A stretch of 64,000 nucleotides of DNA from Tamarix chinensis (GCA_030549775.1 CM060175.1:33521262-33585261); one strand, 5' to 3'. Positions 34,735-48,059 are shown, counted from the first letter of the stretch. A program made the numbers and translations. The notes: generated by a model from the letters alone, not told the origin.

Positions 34735-36780
34735 AATCTGACCTTCCGTGTAAGCACCAAAAGTCACCATAAATGCCTCGATACACTTATAATAGATTTT
34801 GGCAGACATAGACTCCTAAATTCTAGGATTCATTAGAAACAACCAATTTACCTAGTATAAGGACTCCCACAGTAGTCAAAATAGAGGCTATCTATTAGCA
34901 CAATCCCAACCCACCCTCACTCTTAGACATTCCTAGTTTGAGAATACTTAAACTTTTAGTTAAATACACAAAGAGTTGGAAAATCATTTAAAGTAACATG
35001 TGGTTTCAGTTAAAAGTACTTGAAAACAAAACATCTTTAAGAAAAAGCTCTAATAATAACTTGTGATGCCCCCATTTTTTCCTACTAAAAAATCTAATTA
35101 TAAATATTATGGAAGAAGAAAAATACAAGACACCTCAGAAAAACTGGTTCCTACCATAGCCCCTAACATAATATAGAGCTTAAATGCCTATCCCATGTTA
35201 GATACAAGGTTGAGAAATCAAATAAATCAAAATAGGAGTAGATTGTGCAGGAAACATGATATGTAGATACATAAGAAAAAACTTACAAAACAATACCTCG
35301 ATGGTCTATCAATTTTGGCTAACTACTCGATTAGTTTAGCTCAACTAAATTGTAGAGTTTCCATGAACCAATCAGTTGGATTAGTCAAATTAGGGGATTA
35401 TTCTAAGACTAGTTGACAAGTTTTCATAAACCAGTCAATGGGTTTAATCAAAGAGCAACCAATGCTATCATAGATCAATTAATTAATTAGTTTAGTCAAA
35501 CTAGACCATTATTCTAAGGATCAGTAGATTAGTTTGCTCCCAAACAACACATATAAACCATTTTACACATAATACATACTCTAAAATATTACTGCATCCA
35601 AACCATATCATGCAATAGCAAGATAGCAATATTTAACGAGTAATAAACTTAATCATGCTTCAATTTCAAGCAAATGAATGTAATTTTCTCTAAAATAATT
35701 CATTTTTTGGGATTCCTAATTAATTAAACATGCATTAACTATAAGCCAAACTCTCATACATGCATGTAAAATTGACATCTTGTAGTGTACATCACATCAC
35801 ACGTTTATTCAAGGCACATTTCAAATGTAAGATTTAATTACTTGATGCTTAACAAAGTTTTCCACTAAAAGAGACAAGACTCACACTAGAAAATTTCAGC
35901 ATAAAAAAGAAAACAAGCTTACTACATGGAATAGAAAATTAGAGAATGATTCAACTAAATACAACTCAATTTCCTCCTAAATCTAACGCCTTATTACATA
36001 AGGATAAAATAAGAGGAAGTTAGGGTAAGAATTGAAAGAGTGAATGTAATTTGAAAGTAAGATTGATGTGGAGAGGAAATTAACACAAGCTCTTGAGGGT
36101 TCGGATATTTTGGAGGCTGAAAGAAAGGTGAGAAGAATGGGTGATTAGAGTTATTTATACAAAAAAAAATCAGTTAAAAAAAATTAAGGTTATGTAATAG
36201 ATCAAAATTTAATATTTTATAGTTCAAATGAGTTAAATGAGTAGATTTATCAAGAACATGTTAACCTCCATATTAGAACTTAAATGGTGATTTTTCTTAA
36301 AAATGTAGGTCTAGCTCATCCAAAAAATAGCAAACACATGAAAGGCTACGGAAGATCGATGTGGAAAGGAATCTCCCAATAATGTAAGGACAGTCTTGAA
36401 ATTGAAACATAATTCTAGAGGTGTTTAGAGGAGAGAGGGATGAGAATAAAAGAGTGATGTCATCCTCTCCTTTAACTATGAAAATTAAGCACTAAATCTT
36501 TTCAAAGAAGCAACTAAAGCTCAATGAATGATAAAAAAAAATTTAAGAACAGTTTAGAGTTAGATTATTAAAGTTTCATTTTGATGCAAGGTATGTCTTA
36601 GAAAAGTGAGCTTTGAAAAGTTCTCAGCCCAACCAACAATCAATCACTTTCCCTAAACCTATCAATCGGTTTGGTCAAACAAAAACCTTTAACTAAAACA
36701 ACAAACCAGTCAATTGATTTATAAAACCAATCAATTGGTTTGCCAAAAAAATTATATTAATTTCTTTCTTTTGTATTTGT
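34735..36780 (-). repeat. Family C fragment: 5' leader and 3' part of an LTR
   Basis: Read on the minus strand, an LTR ends near 35050-35060 (GGGGGCATCAC) and a leader runs from there down to about 34735. The leader matches 44440-44820 of element C (for example CTTAGACATTCC / CATAGACATTCC and AAATACACAAAGAG / AAATACATAAAGAA). The LTR part matches 38897-39560 and 45790-46480 (TATCCCATGTTAGATACAAG). A TATA-like TATAAATAAC on the minus strand is near 36150. The upper limit is not defined. No coding region remains. Confidence 0.6.
35320..36750 (-). repeat. Dispersed CCAAT...ATTGG inverted-repeat words in family C LTR
   Basis: Short words such as CCAATCAGTTGGATTAGTCA (35368), CCAGTCAATGGGTTTAATCA (35433), ATCAATCGGTTTGGTCAAAC (36661) and CCAATCAATTGGTTT (36728) recur at about 60 bp in two clusters. 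The C copy at 38897 has equivalents near 40500-40550. Confidence 0.55.
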
Positions 36781-38896
36781 TCTCTAAAATTCCTTATTAC
36801 CTTAACCAAAACTATAGTTCCTAATTAAGATCAAACATTCTCAATTTTTTCTAAATATAATAATTTTCTATATTGTAAATCATAAAAAATATATGGTATT
36901 ACATATTCAATATGAGTGTCATATATGCCTATAGAGAATATAAAACTCTTGTAATCGTATATAAATATAATCAATCATGACCAGATAAGCATAAAATGAA
37001 AGTGAAGGCATAAAGTAATATCTATATAATGAGAAAGAACATTTTTTTTTAAATTTCAAACCTTTAAATTCATTTTGCTATGAAGTACTATTGCTTAAGT
37101 GAGTTAGAAAATAAAAGTAGCATGGTATTCAAGTTTTATCAATTTATGCATAGCATATGACTCATATAAAATTTCTAATCATGATATATATATTTAACAT
37201 TATCATGATGGAGAATATGGTAAAGAATTGTGACAATTCAAAGGAAGTTGTATGAAAAACATAAAATTATTAGCAACACCAATACCTCATATTATCAAGG
37301 TAAAATAGATATGCACATATGTGTTTAGTAAGATGAAGTCATATAATACTTTATGAACTAAGAATAATGTGCTTGAATCAACTATAATTGGACGCCAATA
37401 AGGTAGAACCATATATACATTAAAATGAGGGACATACAAAACATATCCTCAACATGTATATAACATGTAATTTTAATTATCATGGAGAGCAACCTAATTA
37501 AGATATAAGAATTCAAAGCACCTTAAGTTGATTAGTTATAGTTTACAAGATGTGGATGATGAATATGAGATAGGAGAAACACTTCTCATATAGTGTTTAG
37601 AAATTTTCTCATGCTAAAGAGTTACATAGTAATCTTATTGAGATTTCTAGATTCCATTCAACTTGAAACCTATAATCAAGAGCAGTGGAGAAATTTTCCT
37701 TCTCTAAATGTAGCTAGTGTTTATCAAGAAAATTTTATCATAGGAAAGTATAATTACCATGATGATAAAACTTCTTTTTAAATCAATCCATTTCTCTAAA
37801 ATTTTGCGATCATGTTTTAATAATATATTGAAGTTAAGCATTGTATCAATGGTATAATATTTCACTTAATGTCTCAATATGTAACAATGAAACCACTATT
37901 ACATAAGTGATATGATTAGATTACTTAATTTATTCATGTGTCAGATAAACATTAAGAAGCATGAAAGTGCGGTAGATGCTTAAACACATTAAATGTTTGT
38001 CATAAGATATGATCATTACTCATCAATCCACTAGAAAATAAAGAAACCAAATAAAGTTCTTTAAATTAACCTTTTATGTGGAAAAAATATTTAGGAGCAA
38101 TTATTCCTAATATATGTAAAACTTAACCTAGAAAAATGCATTTTGTGAAGGTATGATAATAAATATCATTTAAGGATAGAAATAAGATCATAAATATAAA
38201 TCAAAAGAAAATATATGAAAAGAATAAATATAGCTAAGAAGCTTACATAACCATGGACTATGTACAACTCTTATAAGCAATAATGGCTACTACATCTTAA
38301 CTATAGGTAGATGGAAGCATAGGATCAAAATGTGTAGATATAGGTGCGTGAGGAATAGTGGCGGGAATCATGTAACAATGTATCCTATGTGTTCCCTGCA
38401 TTTACTTTATCCAAATCACCAACTCCATCATCTTGAGTTCCTAGTTCCCACGCAACATCCTTAGAACTAAGATCAAGTGCAATATCTTTAGTGTAATAAA
38501 CTTGATGCCTTGATCACTAGTAATGATAATAGAAGTGACCATGTAACCCTTAAACAGAATAGACTAAGGAGCTCTAGGTTTATCTTATATCTAATTTTAT
38601 GTTTTAGAAAATGTAGGAGCATAAAAATAAGTCTCTAGACCCTATGAATTATTGGTAGAGGTAGTAGAATGAATGAAGGTAAGAAGTCTCTCTATACTAG
38701 CAATCCTAATAACATGATTGGGATAAGAAAGTCATATAGACCTTGATTTCTAACTCTACCCTAAGGAATTGATGGAGGAGAGAAGCGTATAAGGAAAAAG
38801 AATCTAATATAGACAAAAGAAATATGGCATAGGTGGCTAGAAGATCATGAGTCATATAAGGGATGTCTAAATGATCTATATCATGAGTAAGAGGAG
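36781..38896. other. AT-rich DNA, nothing identified
   Basis: No convincing coding region. The 62-codon frame at 37593-37781 has no recognisable motif, no homologue in the window and ordinary AT-driven composition. 38390-38890 is less AT-rich and may be an eroded repeat outside the 3' end of element C. Confidence 0.4.
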
Positions 38897-40570
38897 CCTA
38901 ATTGTAAAACCACATTTTTCACTATTAAAACATTTCACGTAGAAAAACTTAAGGAAGTAGAATCGTAATAAATAGTTTTAAAAAAGGAGGTATTATGGCC
39001 ACACCAAACATAGGATAAGCATAAGTGGCCCATCCCATATTAGATACAAGGTTGAAAACTAAACCAATCAAAACCAAATAAGATTGGATCAAAACATATT
39101 ATATAAATACCAAGAGAAAGGTGTTAAAATATAGGTCCACGTTGGTCTGCAATATTCAAATTCAGAAGGAAAATTAAGTTATAGTACATGATCATCAAAT
39201 TATAAAAATAAAAGTGGGGCATAACCCTAAACTCTAGTTCGTCAAGGACAACTCAAAAGTATCTAGATGTATACACTCTTAAAACTTATTCCCAACACAA
39301 GATCGACCAAATATTGACCATCCCCAAAAACTACACATGGCCCTCTACTCATGCAAATGAGTAGATGACAGAGCAAAACGGGCACATCAGTATGCTTTAT
39401 ACTAAGTAAGCCATGTTATCTCCTCAATGGAGTCATCCGCACACAACATTCTGGTATAATACACATATTATAATAACATTTTTCATGCATACTTCATATA
39501 AATAAGATATGCTTAACAATATAGGATAATAACATAGATTTTAATATGCAAGTTACAAAGTAGATTATCTAACCAATAATATGGCTTCATTCATCTAAGC
39601 GCATAATTTCATCATAGGCCATTTCTACATACCTAATTTATTAGGTTATTGATAAATATATGGGCCATTTTTTCCTTTACAATTCTTTTTCTTTAACTTG
39701 TATCTTTATCTTTAGTCACATTCAATATTCTAAATTCTTATCCAATTAATCATTCCAATTATTATACAAATATTTTTCACAATTATTATCGAGTAAGGAA
39801 ATATGCATAACCTTATGGTTTCATATACTATGGATCTATCCAAATCAAAAGGAAAAAATTCCAATCCAAAGACATGTAACAACAAATGGACATAAGCCTA
39901 GACTGAAGCCAAAACCAGCTAGATGATCAAACCCTTTAGAATTGATACCCCCTAGTTCATCATTAGTGTCTAGAGTAGGTAAGGCACTGAAATCAACTAG
40001 GATCCTGCCCGAAGGCACCAATAAATACCTAATGGTAGACTAACCTTCGATATCTAACTGAGGATAGGGTAACATAGGCTCTTATGTAGCTTGATCATCA
40101 TTCTCTTTAAGTGATAAGCACATTATTCTTGATGTTACATAGACATACAAGGCCCATACTTTATCTAAGAAAGGCATTCATATAATGGTTGGGATTTCCA
40201 TTTATGCTTACTTAATATTAAACAAATCTCCTAATTTAATCCATGCAGGCCAATGTTTAACTCATAGTACCTCTCTAAAGCATAAAAGACTTATTTAGGT
40301 TTAATGTTTAAGTCCTTGACAACACCTATTGAGCTTGCCATAAATTGTAATCCATTTAATCCATCCATTAGGTTGCCAATCTATGTCAACATATGTATTT
40401 CGCTTGTTAAACACACATATAGCCACCTTAAGCGAGGCCTCAAGGCATATCCAAGTCAACAGATCAAAATCATATAATCTAGTAAAACAAGTTGATTAGT
40501 TTAGCTAGACAATTGATTTTTTTGGGTTAACTAATCAATTGGTTTGGCTCAACCAAATTAGATCTACCTA
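38897..40570 (-). repeat. 3' LTR of element C
   Basis: Minus-strand LTR ending ATGTGGTTTTACA at 38897. 38900-39560 matches 45790-46480, and 39830-40180 matches 56680-57120 (CATCATTAGTGTCTAGAGTAGGTAAGGCA / CATCAGTTTCTAGAGTAGGTAAGGCA). The upper limit is uncertain because the polypurine tract and integrase end are not recognisable. Confidence 0.7.
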
Positions 40571-40639
40571 ATCATCTTGTTAAAAATCTCTAGTCTAAAC
40601 ACAATTTCTCTCTAATATCATTCTAGCATAAGAGACTAC

Positions 40640-42060
40640 AACACTTTCTCCCATACAAGCTTTTGAAAGGTACCATCTTGACATTAGTGTAATAATAATA
40701 ACTATTATTATAGAAGAACTCAATCAAGTCCACATAGTCCTCCCAACCACCTTAGAAATCTAACATATATGCTCAAAGCATGCTCTATAAGGTTTGAATG
40801 GTCCTCATCGTCTAACTCTCCATGGGTGGGTGATAATCCATAATCATCTTCAACGGAGCCCCAAAAGTAGTGTGTAAGTAGCATGTAACATTTTCCATAA
40901 CTATGGAGTCTTCTAACACAATATCTTTAGCGAATCCATGAAATCGCAAAATATGCAACCTATAAACATTTGCTAAGTTTTTATTTACTTATCATCATCT
41001 TCATTTGTATAAACACTACCGACTTAGTCAGGAAATCCACAATAACCCATATAGAATCAAATCCACTAAGGTTCCTTGGAAGACCCACCACGATGTCCAT
41101 TGATATGCTATCCCATTTTTCTTTTTGAAACTTCTAGTGGTTTTACCATCCCTATTAGCCTCTTGTGCTTAATCTTAACCTTCTAACAAGTCAAACATTA
41201 GGTAATAAACTCTGCCATATCCTGCCTCATATGGGGCTACCAATACACCATCTTCAAATCCTTATACATCTTGTCCCCTCTAAGGTAGATGAAATAAAGA
41301 GTATAATGTCCTTCGTCTAGGATTTTCCTTATAAGCTAAATATATCTCTAAGGTAGACACCACCTAACATGGTATCTTATACTACCTTCCTTGTGGAGTT
41401 GATACCCTTAGGTTCTCTCTTGTTTAATCTCCTACTTGAACCTCAAGCTTAACATCACAAATTTGGTTAGCTCATATTTCCTCAAAGATCAAAGGTGTGA
41501 TGTTGAGTGTACTCATTCTTACCTCTAAACTACCATCGGTGATTAGCTCAATCTCTATCTTCATCAGCTCTCAACATCTATGATTTAACAATACAATTAT
41601 ACTCAAGAAATGTGACATCTTCCAACTAAGCACATATGCCACCACACTGGTCATACCCTCATCGTTGGTTAATTCTAAGTTGTAATCCTTCACCAAACTC
41701 CAACTATGGTGTTGTCTCAAATTTAACTCCCACTGTGTGAAAATTTAATTCATGTTCTTATGATCAGTATAGAGCTTGCACTGAACCCTATACAAATAGT
41801 GTCTCTAAAATTTTAAGAGTGAACACTACTATGACAAACTCTATTTCATGGGTAGGTAGTTCTATTCATGCTTCTTTATTTGTTAAGAAGCATAAGCCAC
41901 AAATTTCTCATGTTACATCAACACGCAATCTAATCCATGCTTAGAAGCACCATTGTATACTTCAAAATAGTTAGATCCACTTGATAACGTGAGTATTTGG
42001 GTCATAGTCAAATGCTTCTTCAACTCATCAAAAGATTTACCATACTTCTTATATCAATAG
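40640..42060 (-). pseudogene. Element C integrase and RNase H, heavily decayed
   Basis: Reading down the minus strand from 42060: RNase H fragments (CGLCFLTNKEA, THEIEFVIVVFTLKI), an integrase zinc-finger area (41180-41400), then WDSISMDIVVGLPRNLSGFD and IWVIVDFLTKSVVF (first catalytic Asp of the DDE core, 41000-41100), and WEDYVDLIEFFYNNSYYYTN with MVPFKSLYGRKC (about 40680-40770). Frameshifts and stops separate all segments. The integrase C-terminus and any chromodomain are lost. The intact IWV here shows that Trp is the expected residue at the TAG at 63187 of element A. Confidence 0.75.
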
Positions 42061-42149
42061 AATCACGTAGCCTTCTTCAACACATTAGTCAAGGGGATTG
42101 CTATCTTGGAGAAATATATGACAAACCTAATATAGTAACTGACCAATCC

Positions 42150-43440
42150 TAGAAAGACGAGCCCCTCATTGACAAAAGTTGGTGTAAGCCAATAAGAAAC
42201 TACTCAAACCTTGGAAGGATCCACTAGCACCCTATCCTTGGAGATTAAATGTCTAAGAGAAGTCACTTGATCTAAATAAGAAATAACACTTTAAAAGTTT
42301 GGTACATAAATTATGTGACCTTGCCAATGTGAAAATCTACCTTATATGTTTTTCATGTTTTTATCAATCGCTGTAGTAAATGAGGTTCTTGTTCACATAC
42401 ACGAAGATGAGCTAATCGAAAAAAAATATGGATCATGAGGGACATGAATGCTGCTGGCTCATTACCAAATCCGAAAGGAATCATTGTGAACTTGTAATGG
42501 CCACATCTTGTCAAAAATTCTATCTTGGGAATGTCCTACTCAGCTATCCTCAATTGATGGTATCCTAACTAAAGATCAATTTTAGAGAATACCTTGGCAC
42601 CCTTGAGTTGGTCCAACAAGTCATCAATCATTGGAAACAAATAAAGGTATTTTACCAAAACCTAATTCAACCCTTGGTAAATGATTCACAAACCCAGGCT
42701 CCCATCCTTTTTTTTCTCAAATAAAATTGGTGTTTGCCATGGTGATATACTTGGTCAAATATAGCCCTTCCCGAAAAACTCCTTGAACTTGGCCTTAAGA
42801 TCTTTTATATCTACAGGTTTCATGAGGTATGAGGCTTTAGATATCGGTTTTATCCCCAACAATATGTTCATAGTAAACTTCACTTCTTAAATAGGTAGCA
42901 TTCCCTAAATCTCCTCAGGGACTGCACTAAGATAATCATGGATCACTAGGATTTGCTCTAACAATCTCAATTGCCTCGATATCTCGGGCACTACACTATA
43001 AGAGAGGATATCATTTGAAAAAAAGGTTTCTCATCATGATTGCTGACACATATTTTACAAAGGATCTAGCTTCACAATTCCAATACCAGACCCTATCACC
43101 ATTTGGTCCTTATAAAACCACACGATTCTACACCTAGTCTATCATCGCTCAATACTTCCAACCCATGTGAATATCGACAATTACACCAAAGATGTGTAAT
43201 TCAAGATCTATGAGGTCTAAGGGAAACTACACCCCCATAACTATCAAAATAACTACTTTATATAACCTAGACCATGCAATCCTATCCCCTGAAAGCAACA
43301 AAAAAGAAGTGAAATTACTACTTGAATGATATAAGGCAACTCTACATATGAATTCGGATGACACAAAAGAAGGTGATGTGGTAGAGTCAAACAATAAACA
43401 TGCTAGATAGGTAGAGACAAAAAGAATAGTAGTTACCACA
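42150..43440 (-). pseudogene. Element C protease and reverse transcriptase, heavily decayed
   Basis: The protease is in the open minus-strand segment 43439-43227 (CLLFDSTTSPSFVSSEF): the active-site DSG is DST, so inactive. After frameshifts the RT appears around 42640-42300: [44 protein letters not shown]. The catalytic FIDD is not preserved ([13 protein letters not shown] sequence instead). Typical Ty3/gypsy order; dead copy. Confidence 0.75.
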
Positions 43441-43849
43441 TTGGCTTAATGTTTTAGCTCAAAATGGCTAATCACATTTAAGAAGAGTCCTCCTAAATGA
43501 ACTCTTATGGCACTAGCTAAGCCTTGACTTTGCTAAAAGGTGTGAGGCTTCTGACCTCTGGACTGAAAAACTTGACTAGCAACACTAGTTAGTTATGGAA
43601 AAATCCTCAAAATTAGTGGTTGTGGCCACTGAATAAATCAAGTGCTCTAAGCTCGAACTTGACCTCTATGAACACTAAGACCTCCTACATGACATTCATA
43701 GGCTCTATATATGACTAGACCACCACCATAGCAATTTACCTTGTTTCCTTTATAATCTATTCCTAGGTAATCTAATATTCAATGCTTATAGTTGTCATGC
43801 CTCACCTTGGCACATCCCCTTAACTTACCTCCAACTATATGTACTAATA

Positions 43850-44330
43850 CTATAATCATTCTATACTTAGGAGTCATGCCGCCTCCAGATTAGGCCTTCT
43901 TCTTATCACCTGGATGCTGAGAAACCTAAAGCTTCCTCTTTCTCCTAACTAGGCACTCAAGGCTTTGATGATTTTAGAAGCCTAAAAAAACTACTCGTAC
44001 ATTCCTGCCATGTCTGGTAGAGTAACTCCCACTAATAGCGCTTGGTATTTGATCCCCAGGTCGGTATTGAAATAGTCGACCTCTATAGTAAAGGCCATGA
44101 ACTCATCGTACTTTATCATCAGAGATGAGTGCGGTAGAAAGAGGTATGAAATGCCTTAAGGAACAATCCCCAATCTATAGGCTCTCTTCCTTTATGTTGG
44201 ACACTCCTCCGCTTGTCCACAATTTTCCTCCTCAAGTAGTACACCATCACATTAACCCGCTTGTCCATAAGGTAACCACATGTGGTGAGGGTCTTCTCTA
44301 TGTCTCTGACCCATCTCTCCATAAGGTCAA
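43850..44330 (-). pseudogene. Element C gag fragment
   Basis: The open minus-strand segment 44322-44119 reads MERWVRDIEKTLTTCG, then DWGLFLKAFHTSFY, matching the start and middle of plant Retrotrans_gag domains (W..xIEK..., W..F...F). The frame continues downstream with stops as MAFTIEVDYFNTDLGIKYQALL. No zinc knuckle is recognisable. Its position between the leader and the protease agrees with gag. Confidence 0.7.
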
Positions 44331-44819
44331 GGTCCTCCTAACCCTAGAATATCAATGGGTGATGATGCCCAACCCTTCTGAGCCAATCTTCCCTCATTAG
44401 TTCATATATAGGCACCAATGCTAGTTGTGGCACTTGGATTTGGCCTTTCATGTAGACTCTAACTATATCCATAGATGCCTTAATACACTCACAATGGTGG
44501 TAAGTGGTCATTGATTCCTAAAAAACTAGTATTAATCATAAATGACCCATTATCGAGTACTATAGCTAGTACAACAAATCAATATCTCACTCATAGACAT
44601 TCCATGTTAGGAAAATCTTTACTTTAAACTAAATACATAAAGAATATGGAAATAATTTGAAAAGACGATGTGGTATCAAGAAAAGGAAGTTAAAAATGAG
44701 ACACCATTAAGGAAAATTCTTGATAATAGCCAATGGTATTGGCTTAAACTATTGAAAATTAGAGAAGATTTGTTAAGTAGTTTTAACTTCAATATATGGT
44801 ATCAACTTAATAGCTCCTG

Positions 44820-44831
44820 AAAGTAATATAA
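44820..44831 (+). repeat. LINE target-site duplication, left
   Basis: AAAGTAATATAA, matching 45751-45762 at 11 of 12 positions, adjacent to the LINE poly(T). Confidence 0.85.
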
Positions 44832-45750
44832 TTTTTTTTGGTGACAAAGTAACATGATTACCAGAAATATCAAAATTACATCCAATCCACAACATCACAA
44901 CAATGTAATGCTAAGCCAATAGAGAAAACACTAATCCATTAATCCCCAGCCCCAAAAATACACCAGTTTCCCCATCTATCAATCAAACTTAAATACCTTT
45001 GATCATTTGTGTTCTTGATAGAGCTAAAATATACAAATAATTCATCTATCATATTATAGATAATTCTTGTCGGTAAGGCTTGTTTGAATTGAAATATAAC
45101 TATATTACGGCTACACCATAGATGGTAGATAATAGCTACAAATGAAGCCCTCTAGATCAGACCTCGACCTCTTCCTTACCTCGTAATTCTAATCATACAA
45201 GATAGACAACTTTGCCAAAAAGTAAACCGATGGGGAAGCATAAGCCATTTGAGCATAGCTCCCCATATAATACTGGTAAATTGGCATTGAGTGAGGAGAT
45301 GGTTCATATCCTCATCATCCTATAAGAAACTAGCACAAGTAGCATCATCAATTATATGCCATTTCTACAGTTATTTTAAATAGAAAATCCTTCATGGCAT
45401 GCCATCCAAGTTATTATTTTTTGTTTGGGCATACCCGGATGGTGCCACACCAAATCAACCTAAGGGACAGGAGGGAATGATCTCTCAAAGCATTATAAAG
45501 TTTTCTTATGGGTAGTTTATCCTTTGAGCAATAGTAGGTGAAGAAATCACATCCATATCTCTACATACTAAGAATCTATCAAAGAGTCAAGGATGTGTCT
45601 TGCTTTAACTCGATCTACCATATAGGAGTGTTTCTAATGTATCTTTCATGAACCCATTTAACCCACAAACTTTCTTGGTTTTGAATGACCTTCCAAAAAA
45701 TTTAGCAATGCAAGCTAAATTCCAGGTCCCTAAATGTTACCAACCCATTT
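44832..45750 (-). mobile_element. 5'-truncated LINE copy with 12-bp target duplication
   Basis: The minus-strand sequence ends in a short poly(A), seen as T8 at 44832-44839, and encodes the C-terminus of a LINE ORF2: ESLWVKWVHERYIRNTPIW (compare DTLWVKWVHAVYIKQGIVW at 54640), a zf-RVT-like region with DDEDMNHLLTQCQFTSIIWG, and a decayed tail. It is flanked by AAAGTAATATAA (44820-44831) and AAAGTAATTTAA (45751-45762), a 12-bp duplication with one mismatch. The insertion lies in the leader of element C. The full LINE would be about 5 kb; only 919 bp were inserted, the usual result of incomplete target-primed reverse transcription. Confidence 0.9.
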
Positions 45751-45762
45751 AAAGTAATTTAA
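45751..45762 (+). repeat. LINE target-site duplication, right
   Basis: AAAGTAATTTAA, partner of 44820-44831, adjacent to the truncated 5' end of the LINE copy. Confidence 0.85.
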
Positions 45763-45773
45763 CTTTAAGAAAA

Positions 45774-45786
45774 TGGTATGATACCA
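45774..45786 (-). other. Primer-binding site of element C
   Basis: On the minus strand TTGGTATCATACC follows the LTR end GGGGTGTTATA (45790) by a few bases. It retains TGGTATCA of the initiator Met tRNA complement TGGTATCAGAGC. Confidence 0.65.
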
Positions 45787-45789
45787 ACC

Positions 45790-46482
45790 TATAACACCCC
45801 ATTTTAAACTACTAAAAAAAATAAAAACCCTAAGGAAGTGGAAATCAAATAAATACTTAGGAGAAATAGGGAATTACCACTAGACCTAACATAGGATTGG
45901 TGCCAGCCTCCTATCCTATGTCAGATACAAGGCTGGGAACCAAACCAACAAAAAGAAAGTTGTGTACGCCAAAAAATCTTATATAAATACAGAAAGAAAG
46001 GCTTTTAAGTACAAGACCTCAATGGTCTGCAATATCCAAATATATGAAGAAAATTAAGTCATACTACATGATCATGAAAGTATAGAAACAAAAGTAGGGT
46101 ATAACTCAAAACTCTAGTCCATTAAGGACTGCTAAAAAGTCTTTGGATGTCCAATCACCCAAAAACCCTTTCTCAACACATGGTTTTCCAACTAGTGACC
46201 ATCCCCAAAAATTTGCACAAGGCTCTCTACTCATTGGAATGAGAAGGAGATCAAGAAAATTGGCATATCGGTACACTTTGTACTGATTAAGCTAAGTTAC
46301 CTCTTTAAGGGAGTTACTGACACGTAAGATTTTAGCATAACATGCAAGTCATACTTACATTTTTCATGTCTATTTTATATAAATAGGATGCATGCGTTAT
46401 CATGGTCACATTAGGCATAGGTAGATCATACCTTACATGACTCATCATGTTTGACAATATAGCACAACATTGTTGGTGATAA
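45790..46482 (-). repeat. 5' LTR of element C, 3' part
   Basis: Minus-strand LTR ending GGGGTGTTATA at 45790. It matches 38897-39560 over its whole length and is cut at 46482 by element B; the rest resumes near 56417. Confidence 0.8.
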
Positions 46483-47204
46483 TGTATAACACCTCAAAAT
46501 TTACTACTGAAAAATTTTGTTTAATTAAAAAAGGGTTTAGCGGAAGCGAAGAGCTAAAACCGTAAACTCAGGGGCATTACCGCCAAGTGGCAGATTGGTT
46601 CACTTCTACCGTACCAGTACTAAGTGCTAAGGCTAAATAGATTTAACATTAAACACAATCATTAATAAAACACAAGTCATACAGAAATCAGAGTGTGATT
46701 TAGGATTACAAACCAAAGAGTACGAGACCAGAGTTTTTCAGAACATAAAGCATAGTACAAAAGCACAACTGAAATATGATAATACAAGGTCCAATAAAAG
46801 AAATAGAGTACAGCCGAGTCACTCTCGATCTCCAATTCAAGTTTAGGCTCAACGCTCAGCCTCACCCGATGCCTAGTAGGTGTCGTAGGCATCAAAGACA
46901 TCATCCCCTACCTGCACAAGCTCAAATGAGCCTTCTGCTCGTGGGAATGAGCAGCACCCATGAAATGGGTGATCAGTACACTACATACTGAGTAAGGTAA
47001 CCGAGCACTAAGGCCAACACATAAGCACATAATCCATACAAAATAATAACAGGGCATAATCACCAACACAATAACATAAAGGCAAATGAACAATCAGGTG
47101 GAAATGCCAAGATCCAATATAGTTTAGATTAATTACTTCATTAATCCCTTATCAAAATATTTTCACACCATGCTCTTTATCAAGTCCATACGAGTACGGA
47201 AACC

Positions 47205-47545
47205 CTGCTATTTTTTCCGGTGGATCGGTCTCCAAGGCACTCTGTCTCCTAGCCACTATTATAGCCGATGGATCGGCCACTTAGGGTACATACCCTACCG
47301 CTATTATATGCTGGTGGATTGGTCTGGCCCCTTCTCACACGGTGTTCCACTGTAAGTAATTAGTATCTTTCCACTTATTAACAACATATATAGTTTGGTT
47401 CATTGAGCTCAGGATCCCCCACTATTTTAGCCAGTGGATCGGTCACTAGGGTAACATACCCTACCACTATTAAGCCGGTGGATCGGTCTCCAGGCTACCG
47501 TAGTATCGGGCCATTATTATGCTGATGGATCGGTCTGGCCCGTCT
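47205..47545 (-). repeat. 2x3 CCACCGG array (LTR B)
   Basis: Six units, seen on + as CCACTATTATAGCCGATGGATCGG-type words, at about 47208, 47262, 47310 and 47430, 47474, 47512. The spacer TTCATTGAGCTCAGGATCCCC matches the spacer of the plus-strand copies in reverse. Some units have lost the CCGG core. Confidence 0.85.
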
Positions 47546-48059
47546 CAACATCTTCCACTTTACGTGATTAATGTCTTAAGTATCTTATTCGAAAGCTTTC
47601 ATCATGGACATGCACGAATCATTCTCTTTATACTTCACACCTCACAAATAATAAAATTCCACAATTATAATTACACTCTAATCAATAAATACACATGATA
47701 ACACAAAAAACTCTAAGCAGCTACAACCAACCCTAATTGTCTACACCAAACTGTAGTTAACCACTCCAAACCCTATTTTACCATAACAACCATAATTAGC
47801 CATTCCAAACCTTAATTAACCACAACAAATCACAATTAGCTACTCCAACCCTATTTAATCACAACGACCCAGAGTTAATCCCTCCAAACCCTAATTATGT
47901 CTCTTCCATACCCTTATAATACTCCAGGTACTATTTTCCATCTAAAACAGTTCAAACACCCAAATAATACTTGCATTACCTTCCTTACATCCCAAATCAA
48001 CCTTTCATACGTAAATTTTGCTCCCATGCAAACTTTACACATCCCATGCAACCTCTCAA

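Noticed and set aside
37593..37781. Small host gene of 62 codons
   Set aside because: No motif, no supporting exon or promoter context, composition expected from AT-rich DNA.
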